From positions 186,001-250,000 of the forward strand of contig JASBNA010000010.1 in NCBI GenBank assembly GCA_038087015.1: 64,000 nucleotides of DNA, in the 5' to 3' direction. Positions within the stretch are counted from its first letter, which is position 1. Every line of letters begins with the position of its first letter. The translations under genes and the position numbers were made by a program. Positions 34,565 through 49,638 of this stretch are shown here, one piece after another. Origin of the DNA: Cerrena zonata. Lineage: Eukaryota > Basidiomycota > Agaricomycetes > Polyporales > Cerrenaceae. The notes below the pieces were generated by a model, which was not told the DNA's origin, ran no database searches, and was given only the letters and a program-made list of their open reading frames with translations.

Positions 34565-37557
34565 ATGTCTGTCTTCTCTCTCCTCCTTCGGAGCGTTTTC
34601 CTGGCAGCGACTCTCTTGAGAGTAGCCGCGGATCAGGTCATCTATTCTGACGACTCTCTGAGTAACGGCTGGCAAGATTGGTCTTGGGGAACTACGTTAG
34701 ACTATGCGGCTACCAACATCAAGGAAGATTCTAGTAGTATCTCTGTCAATTCAACCGCCTGGTCTGCGCTGTCGCTGAAGAGTCCTTCAACAATTGGCTC
34801 GTTTGCTGGACTTCGTTTTGATATCGCCGTATGTATTGACCTCGTAATCACTTCTAGTCGACCATCGTGCTAAACCCTTTATAAAGGGTAATCAACCCGA
34901 AGTACAGATCTACATTGAAAGTACTGTCGACAATGTACAAGCTCCAACTATTCCTCTTACGGCACTCAGTCAAAACGTAAATACTACCGGGTTTACCTCT
35001 CTACTGCTAGATTTCAGCGCTCTTCCACCTGCCGGAGATCCCCTGGTATGTTGGAAGTCTTTCTTGGTTCACCGGTTATTTATTAGTTGCATAGGGTGCC
35101 GGTACTTGGGATCGTATCAATCTTCAAGCACAAGGAAATGGGGCTGTTGTGAGTATTACCAAATTGAATGAAATCGCGTAAAACTGAATTTCCTAGTATA
35201 ATATCGATAACATCATCTTAGTCGACGTGAGTCTCTGTTAACTCGGTATTTGAATTAATACTTAGGGTATTTTCAACTTCCAGAGTATTGTGGTTGAACC
35301 GAAATTCCTCAGTGCCGAACCTATTGGTACGAACACGATTGCAGTAACAGGGCAAGGTGATATAGATTTCTCTAAAGTCACTGCGCAATTGAATGGGAAG
35401 GCAAGTACTTGGACTATCAATCTATCTCTGTTGACGTTTTTACATTTGATTTAGGCCGTTAAAGTAACAAGCGTCACAACCGTACCCTCTGTCGATGTGT
35501 CCACTAAATCGATTACCTATATCACTTTGGCATCACGATTCTCTTCTGGAACTCTGTCTATTCTTACTGATGGCGCGGCATCTTACACGTACACGCTTCC
35601 TGCCGCCCTTTCTGGATTGTGAGCTTCTCTTACAGCTACCCCTTCTCTCAATTTCTAATAGTTTGTTTTTCGGCAGCGTGAACCAATTCAATACGTATCC
35701 GATCAACCCTCGTGTCTATGGTGTTAACTTCCCCACGTCTGCTTCGTACATTCAACACCTTGGTGTCACAATCTCCCGTAAAGGTGGCAATGCTGAGACT
35801 GCCTATAACCCTTTCGGCGACTTCACTAACGCCGGGAATGACTGGTATTTTGAGAATAGGGCAGGCGATAATGCTGATAATTGGATAAGTTGGGTCAAAG
35901 ATGCCAATTCTGAGGCTATACTGCTTCTTCCAGCGTGAGTGCCTTTTCAGCTGTGGTCGACTCTCGGAGATTAATAGCTCTGAAGACTTGATTGGGTATC
36001 GAAAGATGCTACTTCTTATTCATATCCGAAGACTGTGTATCCCGGTATGTTCCATTCATTTAAATGGTATATAACTCATTGATGACGGTGCTTATAGACC
36101 AAGCTGCATTTGATCCATTCAACGCCGATGCAGGTTCGATAGCTTCATACTCTCTATTCATGGGATATACATTAAATTCTACGCAGGAAATGGTCAATTC
36201 GCCAATGGATCATGGGTATCACCTCCAGATCCCAGTCATGCATACACCCCTTGGAACGTGACGGCTGCGAAGACATATCTGACTGGTCTCCAAAACAAGC
36301 CGGAGGTTATTACTATTGATAATGAGATCGAAATCGCCTCGAGTACACATCAGGATATGCACCCCACGTAAGTATTTACTACTCCTTACAAGTTACCGAT
36401 CTGCGACCTTAAGAAATTCAGCCCTCTTGGATATGACGAAATCTTCGAGCGCGTCATCAATTTCTCTGCCGTAGCCAAGGAAGCGCTCCCCGACGTACAA
36501 GTGGCAGCGCCTTCTACATGTGCCTGGTGGTTCTGTGAGTTTGCTAAGCATTATTTACTGCAAGTGTGATCTTAATTCTCGTAGATTGGACCTCGGCGGT
36601 CGGAGATGCAGACAAGGCCGCTCACAATGGCTCAGACTTCCTACCTTGGTTCCTTGCGCAAATGCAAACACACGACAAGAATGCCAAAAAGCGCTTCCTC
36701 GACTTCCTTGACATTCACTACTACTTCGCTCCTGACACTTCTGCGAATGACGATGCTGCCAAAGCACTTCGTTTGCGGATGTCCAGATCGCTCTGGGATC
36801 CTACATATGTCGATGAATCATGGATCTCTGGACCTGCTTCGAACTCTCAGCCTAATCCAGACAGTGTTAATTTGATCCCCAGAATGCATACACTCATCGA
36901 GAAATATTACCCTGGAACCAAATTGTCTATCGGTGAATGGTCAAGCTCGGCCGATACTGATTTGACGGGTGGGCTTTTGACTGTCGATATGCTTGGTATC
37001 TTTGGAAGGTACAAGCTGGATCAAGCTACGTACTGGGTAGGCTTATTTTGGTGCAATCTGCAATGTTCTGGCTAATCGCTCTATAACAGGCCACACCGGA
37101 CGAGAAGGGTCCTGTTGGGCTCGCATACTGGCTATTCCGAGGGTATGCTTTTTTACATAGGATCGTCTTTTACGAGACTCACCGTCGTCACAGATATGGC
37201 ATATATTTCGGTGACTTGAGTGCGCAGGTCTCCATACCCAAACTTGACCCGAACGTCCTGGGTGTCTATGCTAGCACAAACTCGCTTCATAACAACGCCA
37301 CCTTGGTTGTTGTTAACAAGAGCCCGACCGATCCTGTTGCTCTCGATATTTCTGGAATTCCCAAAGGCAATTACTTCCTGAGGCATTTCGGTGGTCAAGC
37401 AGGTGTCGCTAAGTTCCAGGTAGGTTTCCCATATATATAATCTCACGGCTAGCCATAACAGTGAATTATTCGTGTCTAGACTACAATCTCGATCGAATCT
37501 ACTCAGTACCTCGTTGTTCCAGCATACACCGCGGTATTTTTGCAACAGAGAAAGTAG
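34565..37557 (+). CDS. Secreted glycoside hydrolase family 44 (endoglucanase/xyloglucanase-type)
   Basis: Fifteen exons: 34565-34828, 34887-35045, 35095-35148, 35197-35226, 35284-35400, 35455-35618, 35677-35934, 35986-36044, 36098-36133, 36187-36367, 36422-36534, 36585-37036, 37090-37142, 37194-37419, 37480-37557; 747 residues, frame intact. A signal peptide is clear (hydrophobic core FLAATLLRVA, cleavage near ADQ). Residues about 25-215 form an accessory beta-sandwich. The GH44 domain follows with YGVNFPTSASYI, KGGNAETAYNPFGD, and the two catalytic glutamates: DNEIEI (acid/base, near 427) and LSIGEWSS (nucleophile, near 596). GH44 enzymes cut beta-1,4-glucans such as xyloglucan and CM-cellulose outside the cell. 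Intron 5 (35401-35454) starts with GC. The exon 7/8 junction uses an AAG acceptor because only that keeps frame. Its neighbour, a secreted GMC oxidoreductase, is convergent. Confidence 0.9.
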
Positions 37558-37951
37558 GGAGTACCCTGTATTTCGTTTTGCGTCAATAAATCGCCCCACA
37601 ATCATAATACACGAGACTCGTCGCTTGGTTTACTATTGGTATTTCGAATAGCAAGGAGTGAATGCAGAGAACGGGAAGGAGAGGTCGGAATGCATGAGTA
37701 CAACCTAGTACACGCTTGCATGCAGGGGACCCTTTAAGACCATGAACATCCCATGTTATCAACCAGTGACGCTTTCATTATTCGGACTACCGTCAGACTG
37801 CGCTTATGTTACACAATTTCTGCTGCAAATTACTCAAGCGTTGAGTAAGATAGTGAGTCTGATAGATAAGATGGTATTTTTTGCTTATACCACAGCTATA
37901 TACTGAAGCGTGTAGTTCGGCTTCCAGATGATGAATGTCAAAAAGGGTTTC
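37558..37951. other. Convergent 3' flank between GH44 and GMC genes
   Basis: A 394-bp spacer shared by two 3' ends. No gene seen. Confidence 0.7.
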
Positions 37952-40223
<2,272 letters not shown>

Positions 40224-40260
40224 GGCCGACAGATACACCTCATGATGATGCACCTTGGGG

Positions 40261-40269
40261 TTTTATATA
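40261..40269 (-). promoter_or_regulatory. TATA box of the GMC oxidoreductase gene
   Basis: On the minus strand the sequence GTATATAAAA ends 37 nt upstream of the ATG at 40223. The position fits a TATA element with a short leader, as is common for strongly induced secreted-enzyme genes. Confidence 0.6.
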
Positions 40270-41980
40270 CTTCAGATCACGAGTTCTCCGCAGGCCTTCT
40301 CTAAGAGAAGTAAGAAAAAGAGTCCGGTGATCGTTTAGAAGCATTCCCGTCTACAAGAAGGTTATCCATGTGAGACGGTCTAGGCAGTCTCTCACGGGAT
40401 AAACTGGGCAGACTCTTCAATCGGGATACTGTAAGTTAATGGTTTACTTGGATCGAACGTGCTGGAGCGGGAAAGACGTAAATAAGAACTTCTTTTACCC
40501 TGACCTGATATTTTATTCCCAATAACGGAGCGCTTTGTTACATGGGAGTGTGAAGCTAGGAATAGTTGTGTTCATGAGGGACCATTGTTTTGCTGATGAT
40601 CTATTCTTATGCGGCGTTCGTGGGGAGATGAGGCGGTTTTGATGCCATTTGAATAGGCCAATGTATTGAAGTTATACGATGTTTGCTATAGTGAAATGCT
40701 GTTTAGTCAGGCAGCGTTGGTTAGTAGCGAGGCCGAGCCCATCCAGCGATGGGAGAATGACACAATGGAGTATCCGTCTCCCATGCGGGTTAATAATCCA
40801 AGTTCCTGAAATGCGGGTAGCATTGAATGTGCTTTGGAAAGAACGTACCGATATATCGCTTCTGCATCGTCTGGGCAGGTTGTAGCTGCGTTGGATGTCT
40901 TGGGTGCGGAATCTATGAGGCGAGATGAGCCATTGTCCATAGTAGTCCTCGATATGTGAAAGGTATTACACCATGGCTGCCAAAAGCTGAGATTTATAGC
41001 ACCAATCACATCAAGAATTCGTTTCAGTGAAGGACGCCTTTACCGAGTAGGCAGTATGTATGCTTGATATGGGTTACCGGGGTTGGTGACATGGTCTGAG
41101 AGTGGAGAGCGAAAGGAATAGTAGAACTACTGCGTTCCTGTAGCGCGATCGGGCGCTATCCGTCGATAAATATGGAGCTCAGGAGGCAGAAGGAATAGGT
41201 TGAGTAAGCTGTTTTGAGGGTTTCGATGTGGAGTATGTGGCTGAGAGCTGGTAATTGTGCACGCGGAAAACGGACTCTTGATATGCCAAACATGCCGGAG
41301 GCGTCTTCTCATCTGCTGAAATGTCAAGATGGCGTCTGCATTTTCTCTGGCGATGCTTCGCGTCAGTATCTGGATCAGCATAAAGTCGGTATTGCTTTCA
41401 TTAGATGTAGCACAAATTGACTATAGAAAATCTCTCGGAGGGACTAGACGTCAGGATCCACGCCTTCTATAAGTACTTTTATGCCAGAGCTCGTTAGAGA
41501 AGCTCACTAGACCTGAATTTGAAGAGTTTGGCCTAGAAGTTGATGAATATGGCTACGTTACATGAAGAGCTCTGTCAAGTTATACTATGACGCACTCACG
41601 ATGGCCGGTTCGGATAAATTAGGCAATGGCCTTATAAAATAACAAGTACAAATAGATTCTCTCCCTTTCGGCGCTCAATACATGACCGACTTTGGCTCTT
41701 TTAGGCCTTTCCCCAAGGGCGAGGTATTAGCGACGGTGTTAGCCCGAGCCTCGTTTCTTGCATGGCTATATGTAATTTTGAGGGATAGAATATTATTTGA
41801 GTAAAACATCCGAGTAGCATATTTACATATGTGCTCCGGGATTGTCATCGTGAATTGGGTGAGATCTTGATTCTTGACTTGATTTGATCATATATCGTCA
41901 GCCCCGCCTCACCTCTAAACGTTGTTCTTGGCAGACATGAATCGTTGGGGTGATGGAGTCGATTAGAAGGACACACGTGC
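40270..41980. other. Divergent intergenic region, GMC / cytidylyltransferase
   Basis: About 1.7 kb with no supported gene. A 100-codon minus-strand frame (40707-41009) lacks protein-like motifs or splice support. Confidence 0.5.
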
Positions 41981-43920
41981 ATGACATCTCCGGAACGAGA
42001 TAACCGCTCCGAAATAGCGCTGAAGCAATTAACCAAAAAACATCAGCCGCAGACCTTGTCCAAACCCTCATCACAGCCAGCTATGACAGACGTAAAGAAA
42101 CAGCAACATACAAAACGATCGTTCCCTCCAAACAGCAAACACATACACCCGCATCCGCACCTTGACTCCCCGGCCTACGATGCGTCAGAAGAGGACAACG
42201 ACCCATTGACAGACGATGCAGCATCTGCCGTCTCTGTACACATCTCTAGTTCGAGAAACAGAGATAAGACTGGGAGTGTGAATGCATCTTCGAATGCTCG
42301 TAATGCACTCCAAACAGGTGCTTCACGCCCGAGTCAAGCTCGACACGCCCTGGCTTCTTCGCTCGTGTCAAGCGACGATGGTGTCGACAGTCCGACATAC
42401 GATGGAGACATCGAAAGCAGTACCACTGCTGCTGGACCACATCTAGACCCTACGTATCGTACAACGACGTCGAGCTCTCACCATTATGCTGCAAGCATTG
42501 CGAGCACGCTTTCACCTTCCACCCCTCCCAGCACGCTGCCTCACGTCAAATCCGTTCAACGACCAACTCCCGCTCATCCGTCCTTACCCACTGAACCAGC
42601 TCCTGCCATGCCTATTCCCCTACACTCTGCAAAGGCCTCCGACTTAGTTCAAGTCGTCAATCCGAATAATCCTTCCGAGCTGATAGCCAGTTACCCTTTG
42701 GACCCGCTAGCCGCTACGCTTCTAGCTCCCAATACCCCTAATACGTTCAATCCTGCTAATTTGACACCGGAGGACATTCAAGCTCATTTTAGAGAGCAAA
42801 TTGATGGAGAGGGTATTGCAGTTGGTGTTGGTGAAGAGAGAACGTTCTACAAGATTAATGAACCAGCCAAGGGACGGCCAGGTCAGGATCTATGCCGATG
42901 GTACATAACATGTTACTTGGTTTTCCCGTCTTTTGATGCTCATAACTTTATTTGCAAGGCGTTTACGATTTGTTCCACTTTGGGTATGTTGCCCTTATTT
43001 TTTTCGTTCGTTCTCAACTTGATGGTTCCCTACAGACACGCCTTACAACTTCGACAAGCGAAATTAGCATTCCCAAATATCTCTGTAGCCCCTGCTGGTC
43101 CTTCAACACCAACCCCTGTGTTACAGCACCTCGATTCATCCGTCTCTTCGCTTTCTTCCCTCCCCCCTGTACTATCGCAGCAGTCTTCTGCATCTTCCAT
43201 CTCCTCTCCACCATCCACCCAACCCGATCGCCCTCACCCACGCCAACATCAGTCACAACAATCCATCACGTCTCTTGGTTCTTTGACGCAAACGCAGGTC
43301 ATTCCTGGCGTTTACCTTCTCGTGGGTGTCAACTCGGATTTGCAATGTGCCCAACATAAGAGTCGGACGGTCATGACTCATGCGGAACGATGCGAGAGCG
43401 TGAGGCATTGTCGATGGGTGGATGAGGTAGTGCCTGAAGCACCATGGGTCATCACGGAAGAGTTTTTGCACAAGGTACGCTATTCCGTTCAAAGAAGTGA
43501 TGATATAATGAATATCCTGTTAGTATCAAATCGACTATGTCGCCCACGACCAAGATCCATATGGAAGTGCAGGACACGACGATGTGTACGCCTATTGCAA
43601 GATGCAAGGTGAGCGTCCCCTGTAACGCCTACTATATATTAAACTCATTCCCGCTATTCATAGGCAAGTTCCTGCCCACACTCCGTACGCCCGGTATATC
43701 CACATCAGACCTCCTCGCTCGTCTGGTCAGTGGTTACCGTCACCGAATCTGGGATAAGAAGCTAGAAAAGATGGGTCTGAGAGATTTGATGGCTGAAGGC
43801 AGTGATTGGGACGAGAGTCGAGTGGGAAGTAGGAGAGGTAGTCGAGGTGGGAGCAGGGAGCCCAGTCCCACGAGATCCCCTGGAAGTAATGGGAGCGAGA
43901 AGGGTGAGAAGGCTGCATGA
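41981..43920 (+). CDS. PCT1: Choline-phosphate cytidylyltransferase, with an apparent frameshift
   Basis: Exons: 41981-42900, 42959-42983, 43036-43474, 43524-43608, 43664-43920. The enzyme makes CDP-choline, the rate-setting step of the Kennedy pathway to phosphatidylcholine, at the nuclear/ER membrane. Signature elements: [18 protein letters not shown] (the HxGH nucleotide-binding motif, spanning three exons), [27 protein letters not shown] and the [11 protein letters not shown] (RTxGISTT-like) motif. The N-terminal 300 residues are disordered and the C-terminus is Arg/Ser/Gly-rich, typical for fungi. At 42881-42882 one G too many breaks the frame just before the expected RIYADG, and removing it makes the exon-1 phase fit exactly. 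The start may be ATG 41981 or ATG 42083, 34 codons on. Confidence 0.88.
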
Positions 43921-44517
43921 AGGTCTGATAATAGGAAAGGTTAACATGTGTTTTTTCTCTCTTCTTTGGTTCACATTATAATTTATCTACGCTTCAATTA
44001 AGGGTGGCTGGATAGACGTGCTACACCTTATTATGAGCCTTTTACCCTTGATAAATGACCGACCACACACTCCCTTTTCTTCTTTCTCTACCTTCTATTC
44101 CTGTTACTCTCTTTATGCCCACAGCGACTCCTAACCTTAATGTATCACTGAACAGACAGAAAAGCAGAAGTATACAAGCTGTAATCATATAACTGTACAC
44201 AGAAGAAAGTATATTAGTGCGAATCTACATTCGTTCCACTAAGATATGACTTAGATAAAAGTTTACTGGCGGAGGTATTGATGCTCGTTTAATACTCTCT
44301 AAATTCGTTCGCAACTACAACGAACCTCCTTCGAGTGATTCAGTTGAACACCAAACCGTGATCCTTTCCTTATTTGCTACGTCGGGAAGCTCTTGCCTTA
44401 TTTATATCAGTGCATCGCCACAAGATCCACGATCGACACTCCGAATATCAGTTACATCGTGACGCGAATTCACACTCAGGGAGTCAGTCACCTTCACAAC
44501 TGTCGTGAACATACTAT
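43921..44517. other. Intergenic region
   Basis: This holds the 3' UTR of the cytidylyltransferase gene and the promoter of the amidohydrolase gene. No gene seen. Confidence 0.6.
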
Positions 44518-44523
44518 ATGGCC

Positions 44524-47106
44524 ATGTCTAAACGAAAGTCGCCCAAATCGCCAGCTAAGCTCGATAATAGTGACACACCGAAACCTCAAGTTTCTGCTCC
44601 CCCTAAACCTGGCTCGGGCGAGCGGAAATCGGGCTCTAGTTCAGCCCTTGGTACTAACTGTTACACTTGCCTTGATACTAGCGGGAGCTTCGTACTTCTA
44701 TTCTACTCGGTATAACGGAGAACTGAGAGATACTTCATCCCTGACACACTTGCCGGAATCATATGCTCTGTGTACTCATGAGAGCGGGAACGTGTACACT
44801 GTGACAGGGGAAGATGGCAATGGAACGGCTGATTGCTTATTAGTCAGAAAGGACCGTATTCTGGGAACTGGTACACTCGGTTAGTCGTATACTTATTGAT
44901 ACTATATGAGTTTTAAGCGATGGGTTTAATGTTCGAATAGATGCCGTTCGTCAACAATGGGATGTATTGCAGAACGAGCTTATCCGAAAATTCTACGGAA
45001 ATGAACCTAAAGCAAAGAAACCTCTGCAGGTGCTTCATTCTAAGCCCGGAACTATCATTATCCCCGGATTAGCAGGTGCCGTACTCTCTTCCTCTATATC
45101 AACATACTTCTCACGCGACCCGCGGCTTTGTGGTAGATTCTCATGCACACTTGACTGGATATGGATTCAAAGTTCAACTTGAGCTAGATGGTGCACATAC
45201 CATTGAGGGTATGTTGCTCGTTTATCTATTCTTCATACACACCTCATAGTTGTACAGATGTCCTAGATACAATAGAAGAATATGTACGTGCACACCCCGA
45301 AGTGTCGAACCCAGACTCGACTCTATGGGTACAAGGAATGGGCTGGGACCAAACTAGATGGTTCGGCTGGAGAGGTGGGTTTCCTAGCGCAGTACGTGGT
45401 ATCACCTTTCTTCCGCCTTCTCCTGTTGCCCTAACACTATTCCTTTATTTTATCCAGTCAGACCTCGCATCCCGACCCCTACTTTCAAACCTTCCCATTT
45501 CACTCTCCCGAGTCGACGGACATGCTCTTTGGGTCTCGCCACGTGCCCTCGAACTCACATTGAAATCTCTTCCCGACCAGAAATGGCCAGCGGATGGCGA
45601 AGTTGTCGGTGGAGAGATTCGAAGGGGTGACGATGGTCAGCCGACGGGTGTATTCATTGACAACGCTATGGATCTGGTTGCTGCGCCTCAGCCTACCGAC
45701 GAGCAGATGGAAGAGTGGGCAAAGCTTGCTATGAAAGACGCATTAGCGGTAGGGCTAACGAGTGTGCATGATGCGAGCTCGATGGAGCAGGGGATGGTAG
45801 ATGTTTTCAAGAGGTAGGCATATTCATAAAGTCAAGTCGAAATCGAGATCATTGACCTTGAACCAGATTGGCCGAGGACGGCGAGTTGCCCGTAAGCACC
45901 CTCTTGTGAATGCAGATGCAACGCTGACTAGGAGAATTTCAAACTCAGATCAGAGTCTATGCTATGGCTTCTCCGGATCTCCCAATCGATACTCCTCAGC
46001 TACATCAATATGGCATAGACGGCCGTCTAGATATGCGTAGCATCAAGATAATGACCGACGGTGCGCTCGGTTCGTGGGGTGCAGCCCTTCTTGAACCATA
46101 CTCCGACGATCCGACGACTTCAGGTATTATGAGATACGAGGAAGAAACATTATCGAAGCTGGTACAAAAGTGGTGGGAGGCTGGGTGGGGAATTGTAAGT
46201 CTATATCTGACTGAACAGACTTTGTACGCTGACTTAATTTAGAATATCCATTGTATAGGCGATCGCGCCAACAAGGTCGTGCTGGATATCTACGAACGTC
46301 TCTTGACCAATACTAGCTCCTCGGTCAGCTCCGAGTCTGAGAAGAGAAGACCGAGAATTGAGCATGCTCAGATCATGAGGTTGGAGGATCTCGAACGGAC
46401 CGGCCAATTAGGAGGTAAGAATCACTGATGTGTGATGAAAACTTTCACTGACACGATTGATAGTAATCGCGAGTGTCCAACCAACGCATGCGTAAGTGAA
46501 CCACTCTCAGATCACTATGTTGTACGTGTCTAAGGATACCCACTAGCACGAGTGATATGTGGTACGCCGAAACTCGCCTGGTAGATATGTAATCACTCTA
46601 AATTAGAACATGGCTAATCCATGTTCTTTGCTACAGGGTCCGCAGCGTATAAAGGGTGCTTATGCCTATCAAACCCTTCTGCGGTAAGTACAAGTATCTA
46701 GCCTGCTAGGATTCAATGCCACTCATATTCTTTGCTTAGGTCGTCTCAAAAGAATATCCTTCCCTTGGGCTCAGACTTCCCCATAGAAGGTATAAACCCC
46801 CTACTCGGTTTCTATGCTGCAGTATCAAGAGTGGACGTGAGGGGAAACAGTCCCCATGCGAGTAAGGGGTGGTATTCTAATGAGAAACTCACGCGAGTCC
46901 AGGCTCTCAAAGGCATGACGCTTGATGCCGCCTACGCCTCCTTTGCTGAACAGGAGATTGGGTCATTGGAGGAAGGAAAGAAAGCCGACTTTGTAGTTTT
47001 GGATCGTAATATCCTGGACGAGGATTTGGTTGGGTATAGTGAGATTCTAGAGACAAAGGTTATGATGACCGTTATCGATGGGAAAATTGCGTTTGGTGGT
47101 TTGTAA
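44524..47106 (+). CDS. Amidohydrolase 3 (YtcJ-like) family protein with an N-terminal membrane anchor and an apparent frameshift
   Basis: Twelve exons: 44524-44879, 44941-45075, 45137-45208, 45258-45391, 45458-45813, 45867-45891, 45949-46194, 46243-46414, 46464-46491, 46547-46580, 46637-46683, 46740-47106. The N-terminus is Lys/Pro/Ser-rich (MSKRKSPKSPAKL), followed by one transmembrane helix (LVLTVTLALILAGASYFYST). The metal-dependent hydrolase domain shows IIPGLADSHAHLTGYG (the HxH metal site), MTDGALGSWGAALLEPY, INIHCIGDRANK, RIEHAQIM, VIASVQPTHATSDMWYA and LPLGSDFPIEG. Family members hydrolyse C-N bonds, but the substrate is unknown. The transmembrane frame and the MSKRK frame differ by one base; removing one G at 44631-44633 joins them and gives the phase needed at the first intron. 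An ATG two codons upstream (44518) is an alternative start. The product is probably an ER or secretory-pathway membrane protein. Confidence 0.85.
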
Positions 47107-47894
47107 CCGTTATTTAGAGTCATGTTTCTGGATCTGAACTAATGTTCGGTAATATTTGCCGTACGCCTCCATCTTCCCTTTTAAATCTTAAGTTAGAAGG
47201 TTGGGTAGTGAAAACATCGTGAGTTAACTCATTTACTGCTTTTCGCAACGGAGGGGGCTTGGTTTCCTGCACGCCGAAAAAAGATGTGTGTCTTCAATCA
47301 AAATCATTTTGTCATTTCGAGTTTCGAGTTTCAAAACTGTATCTACAAAACCCCTTTTCGTTCTCGCATGCCCTTGCATATCGCAAATATCAAACACCCT
47401 TGACTCATAAAATAACCCACTATCTCTTGGCGACCTGGAAAGAGTAGACCAGGCTATTCAGCAGCTGGTTCTGAACTTTAGTAACGGAAACATGGAATGG
47501 GTCGCATTCTAAATGATCACATCAGAGAAAACGAGGGACCGGGACAACGCAGTATAATGTAGATGTCAATTATGTCAGGCAAATCCCAATGATGTCAAGT
47601 GGTATCAAGTCGGAGCCTCTTTAGTTGGCATCAAACTGTATATTACTGGTCTGTCCCAAGGAAAATGTTGATTGCTATTAACCAATTCACCACTCGAGGT
47701 ATGTCAGAAGCTTAGTGGGATACAAGTTGAGTGTAATCTGGTCGGTTGTATTGCATATTGAGTATGAGTGACGACTGCGAAGTCAATTCGCTTCAGCATG
47801 GGGCAGCATGTTCTCATGGATTCGGGACTGTCGCCAAACGCTCCCGTTGCATGCTAGTTCCACCAGCATGTTGATTGGTTTGAATGCACACGTT
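47107..47894. other. Convergent intergenic region
   Basis: No gene seen between the amidohydrolase stop and the 47895 (-) gene. Confidence 0.6.
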
Positions 47895-48807
47895 TCACAT
47901 CGCGTTATGAACGAAAGAAGCATTATAATTGGAAACTATACTAACGAAGAAAATAAATAATCTAAATGTAATTATTAGACATCTGAAGCGACCCTCTTTG
48001 CCTTCCTCAAGGCTCAAAGCGCCTTTCGGGAACTCGAGGTTGCCGTGTTCGCACCAGCGCGTTGTGTAGGACATCCGAAGGCTTGCCTGTAAATCAATAA
48101 TGTGCTTCATTCAGATAATAAACATGTAAACAAAGCCTTACTTGTTCCACCACCTGAGCAGGTTCCGGGCATAAGTAACACTACCCACATCAGTTGAGTA
48201 TGATCAAGGCGGATGGTGTAAGATACTCACCTCTGCATGGAAGTTGCTTAAAGCCGTGGATGATGGCTGTACTACGGTCTGTTCGAAGTTGGGGACAAGT
48301 TGTTTGTAGTGATTCGTACGCCGCGGCGAGATTCCATTCTTCAACTTGACTGAAGATGATCGGCAGTCCGAGTCAATGTCTGGGATAAATCCGATAAGAT
48401 GAAGGTTACTCACGCTTGCGCGTCGGCATTGATGACCACTCAGGCTACTGGAGGATCATTAGTTATATGTACCGTGACTAGTCTACGGAAGCCTCTACCA
48501 AGGCAAAGAGTCGATTTGTTTGCTCCAGAGTGTTGTGTACATCAATACTAACACATTGTTTAGGAGAAATAGTGAGGACGGACTTACTCTCCCTTCCGTT
48601 TCTTTCCTGCATCCGAGTCTCGAGTACGAGGATCTTCAGACGTTGAACCTCGGCTGCTTCTAGTGAGGCAAGGGTCCGACTTCTTTCTTCACCTGACCGT
48701 CTAGCAGGTCGGACGTCTCTGGGCTGAGAGGGACTGGGACTACGACTGAGATGGTGTTGTCGGTGGGAGGAGGAGGAAGCAGAAGTGATCCGCTCGACAA
48801 GACTTAC
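47895..48807 (-). CDS. Uncharacterised small-exon gene, 5' end unresolved
   Basis: Minus-strand exons linked by good splice signals in one frame: 48807-48487, 48444-48414, 48349-48231, 48180-48142, 48086-47895. The first exon codes for a Ser/Arg-rich start and then a helical, coiled-coil-like segment (RTLASLEAAEVQRLKILVLE, NTLEQTNRLFALVEAS). Later exons read PEWSSMPTRK, LKLKNGISPRRTNHYKQLVP and CYLCPEPAQVVEQ. It has no ATG of its own in the first exon, so at least one upstream exon is missing. A GTAAGT inside the first exon (48571) may mark another 40-nt intron, but splicing it out would break the frame. Family not recognised. No single exon is long enough to stand out, so it is easily overlooked. 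Confidence 0.45.
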
Positions 48808-49638
48808 CTATATATATCCTTTTATTTGTAGCATGTTGAATTGCGTTCAACAAATAACACGTCCAACATGTGACCGTGTTTTTCGCGCAATGGTGCTAAA
48901 CTACGTCGCAGTGTTTCACATCAGCCTAAAGATGGCCCGTTCCTATACGCAAGGCAGTTACGCCGTGATTAAGTTCAAGTTCCTACCTATTTTTGGGAGG
49001 AAGCATATGCTCTCCGTGACTGGCTCCCGTTTTTAGGACGCCCACAACTGTTTCCGACGGACGCCGACTCTTGCATAGCTCGAATGGCTATCATCCGCCG
49101 TCGTTGCTTTCCCCCTCTACTTTGTATACTGATCATCAACTCGATTCGCACTTTGAATGTCGAAAGTTCTTTCGCAAGAAGTGTTGAGGGAAGTTTATTT
49201 ACATGGTGCCCCGAACGCAAGACGTAGTATTTCAGCCTGAGACGGTAAATATACAGACACCTAACTTTGACAATGATACATTGCACCCGGTTCGACATAA
49301 ACTCTTATAGTAGAGCAGAGTTTCTGACAATATTGTATTTCCCTTGGCGAGTATTTACTACATCTTCATATATTGAAGTCACTTCAGTAAAACCAACGGC
49401 CTTTGACACAACTCAGATAAAGCTGGTAACATTTGACATGGCCCATCAGACAACACAAGTCAAGCTGAGATAAATTGTAACTTGTCACTTGATTGATATT
49501 TCACGTCGTCAATTGCGTCCCAGCGAAAAGTCAACGGAAGTCTCTTGACCAAAATATGTTCTCATTGGTATCCTCTTGAGATGACATTTTACTGTGGCGC
49601 TAATCGGAGTAAGTCCAAATACTGTATAGCTATGACCA
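48808..49638. other. Region upstream of the small-exon gene
   Basis: It probably contains the missing first exon(s) and promoter of the 48807 (-) gene. A minus-strand ATG near 49090 opens about 35 codons (Arg/Ser-rich), but I could not connect it by splicing. Confidence 0.35.

Noticed and set aside
37153..37605. 150-codon minus-strand frame over the GH44 3' end
   Set aside because: Antisense shadow; the plus-strand exons 13-15 are well supported by splice sites and family motifs.
40707..41009. 100-codon minus-strand open frame upstream of the GMC gene
   Set aside because: No motif and no plausible introns or continuation; lies in promoter space.
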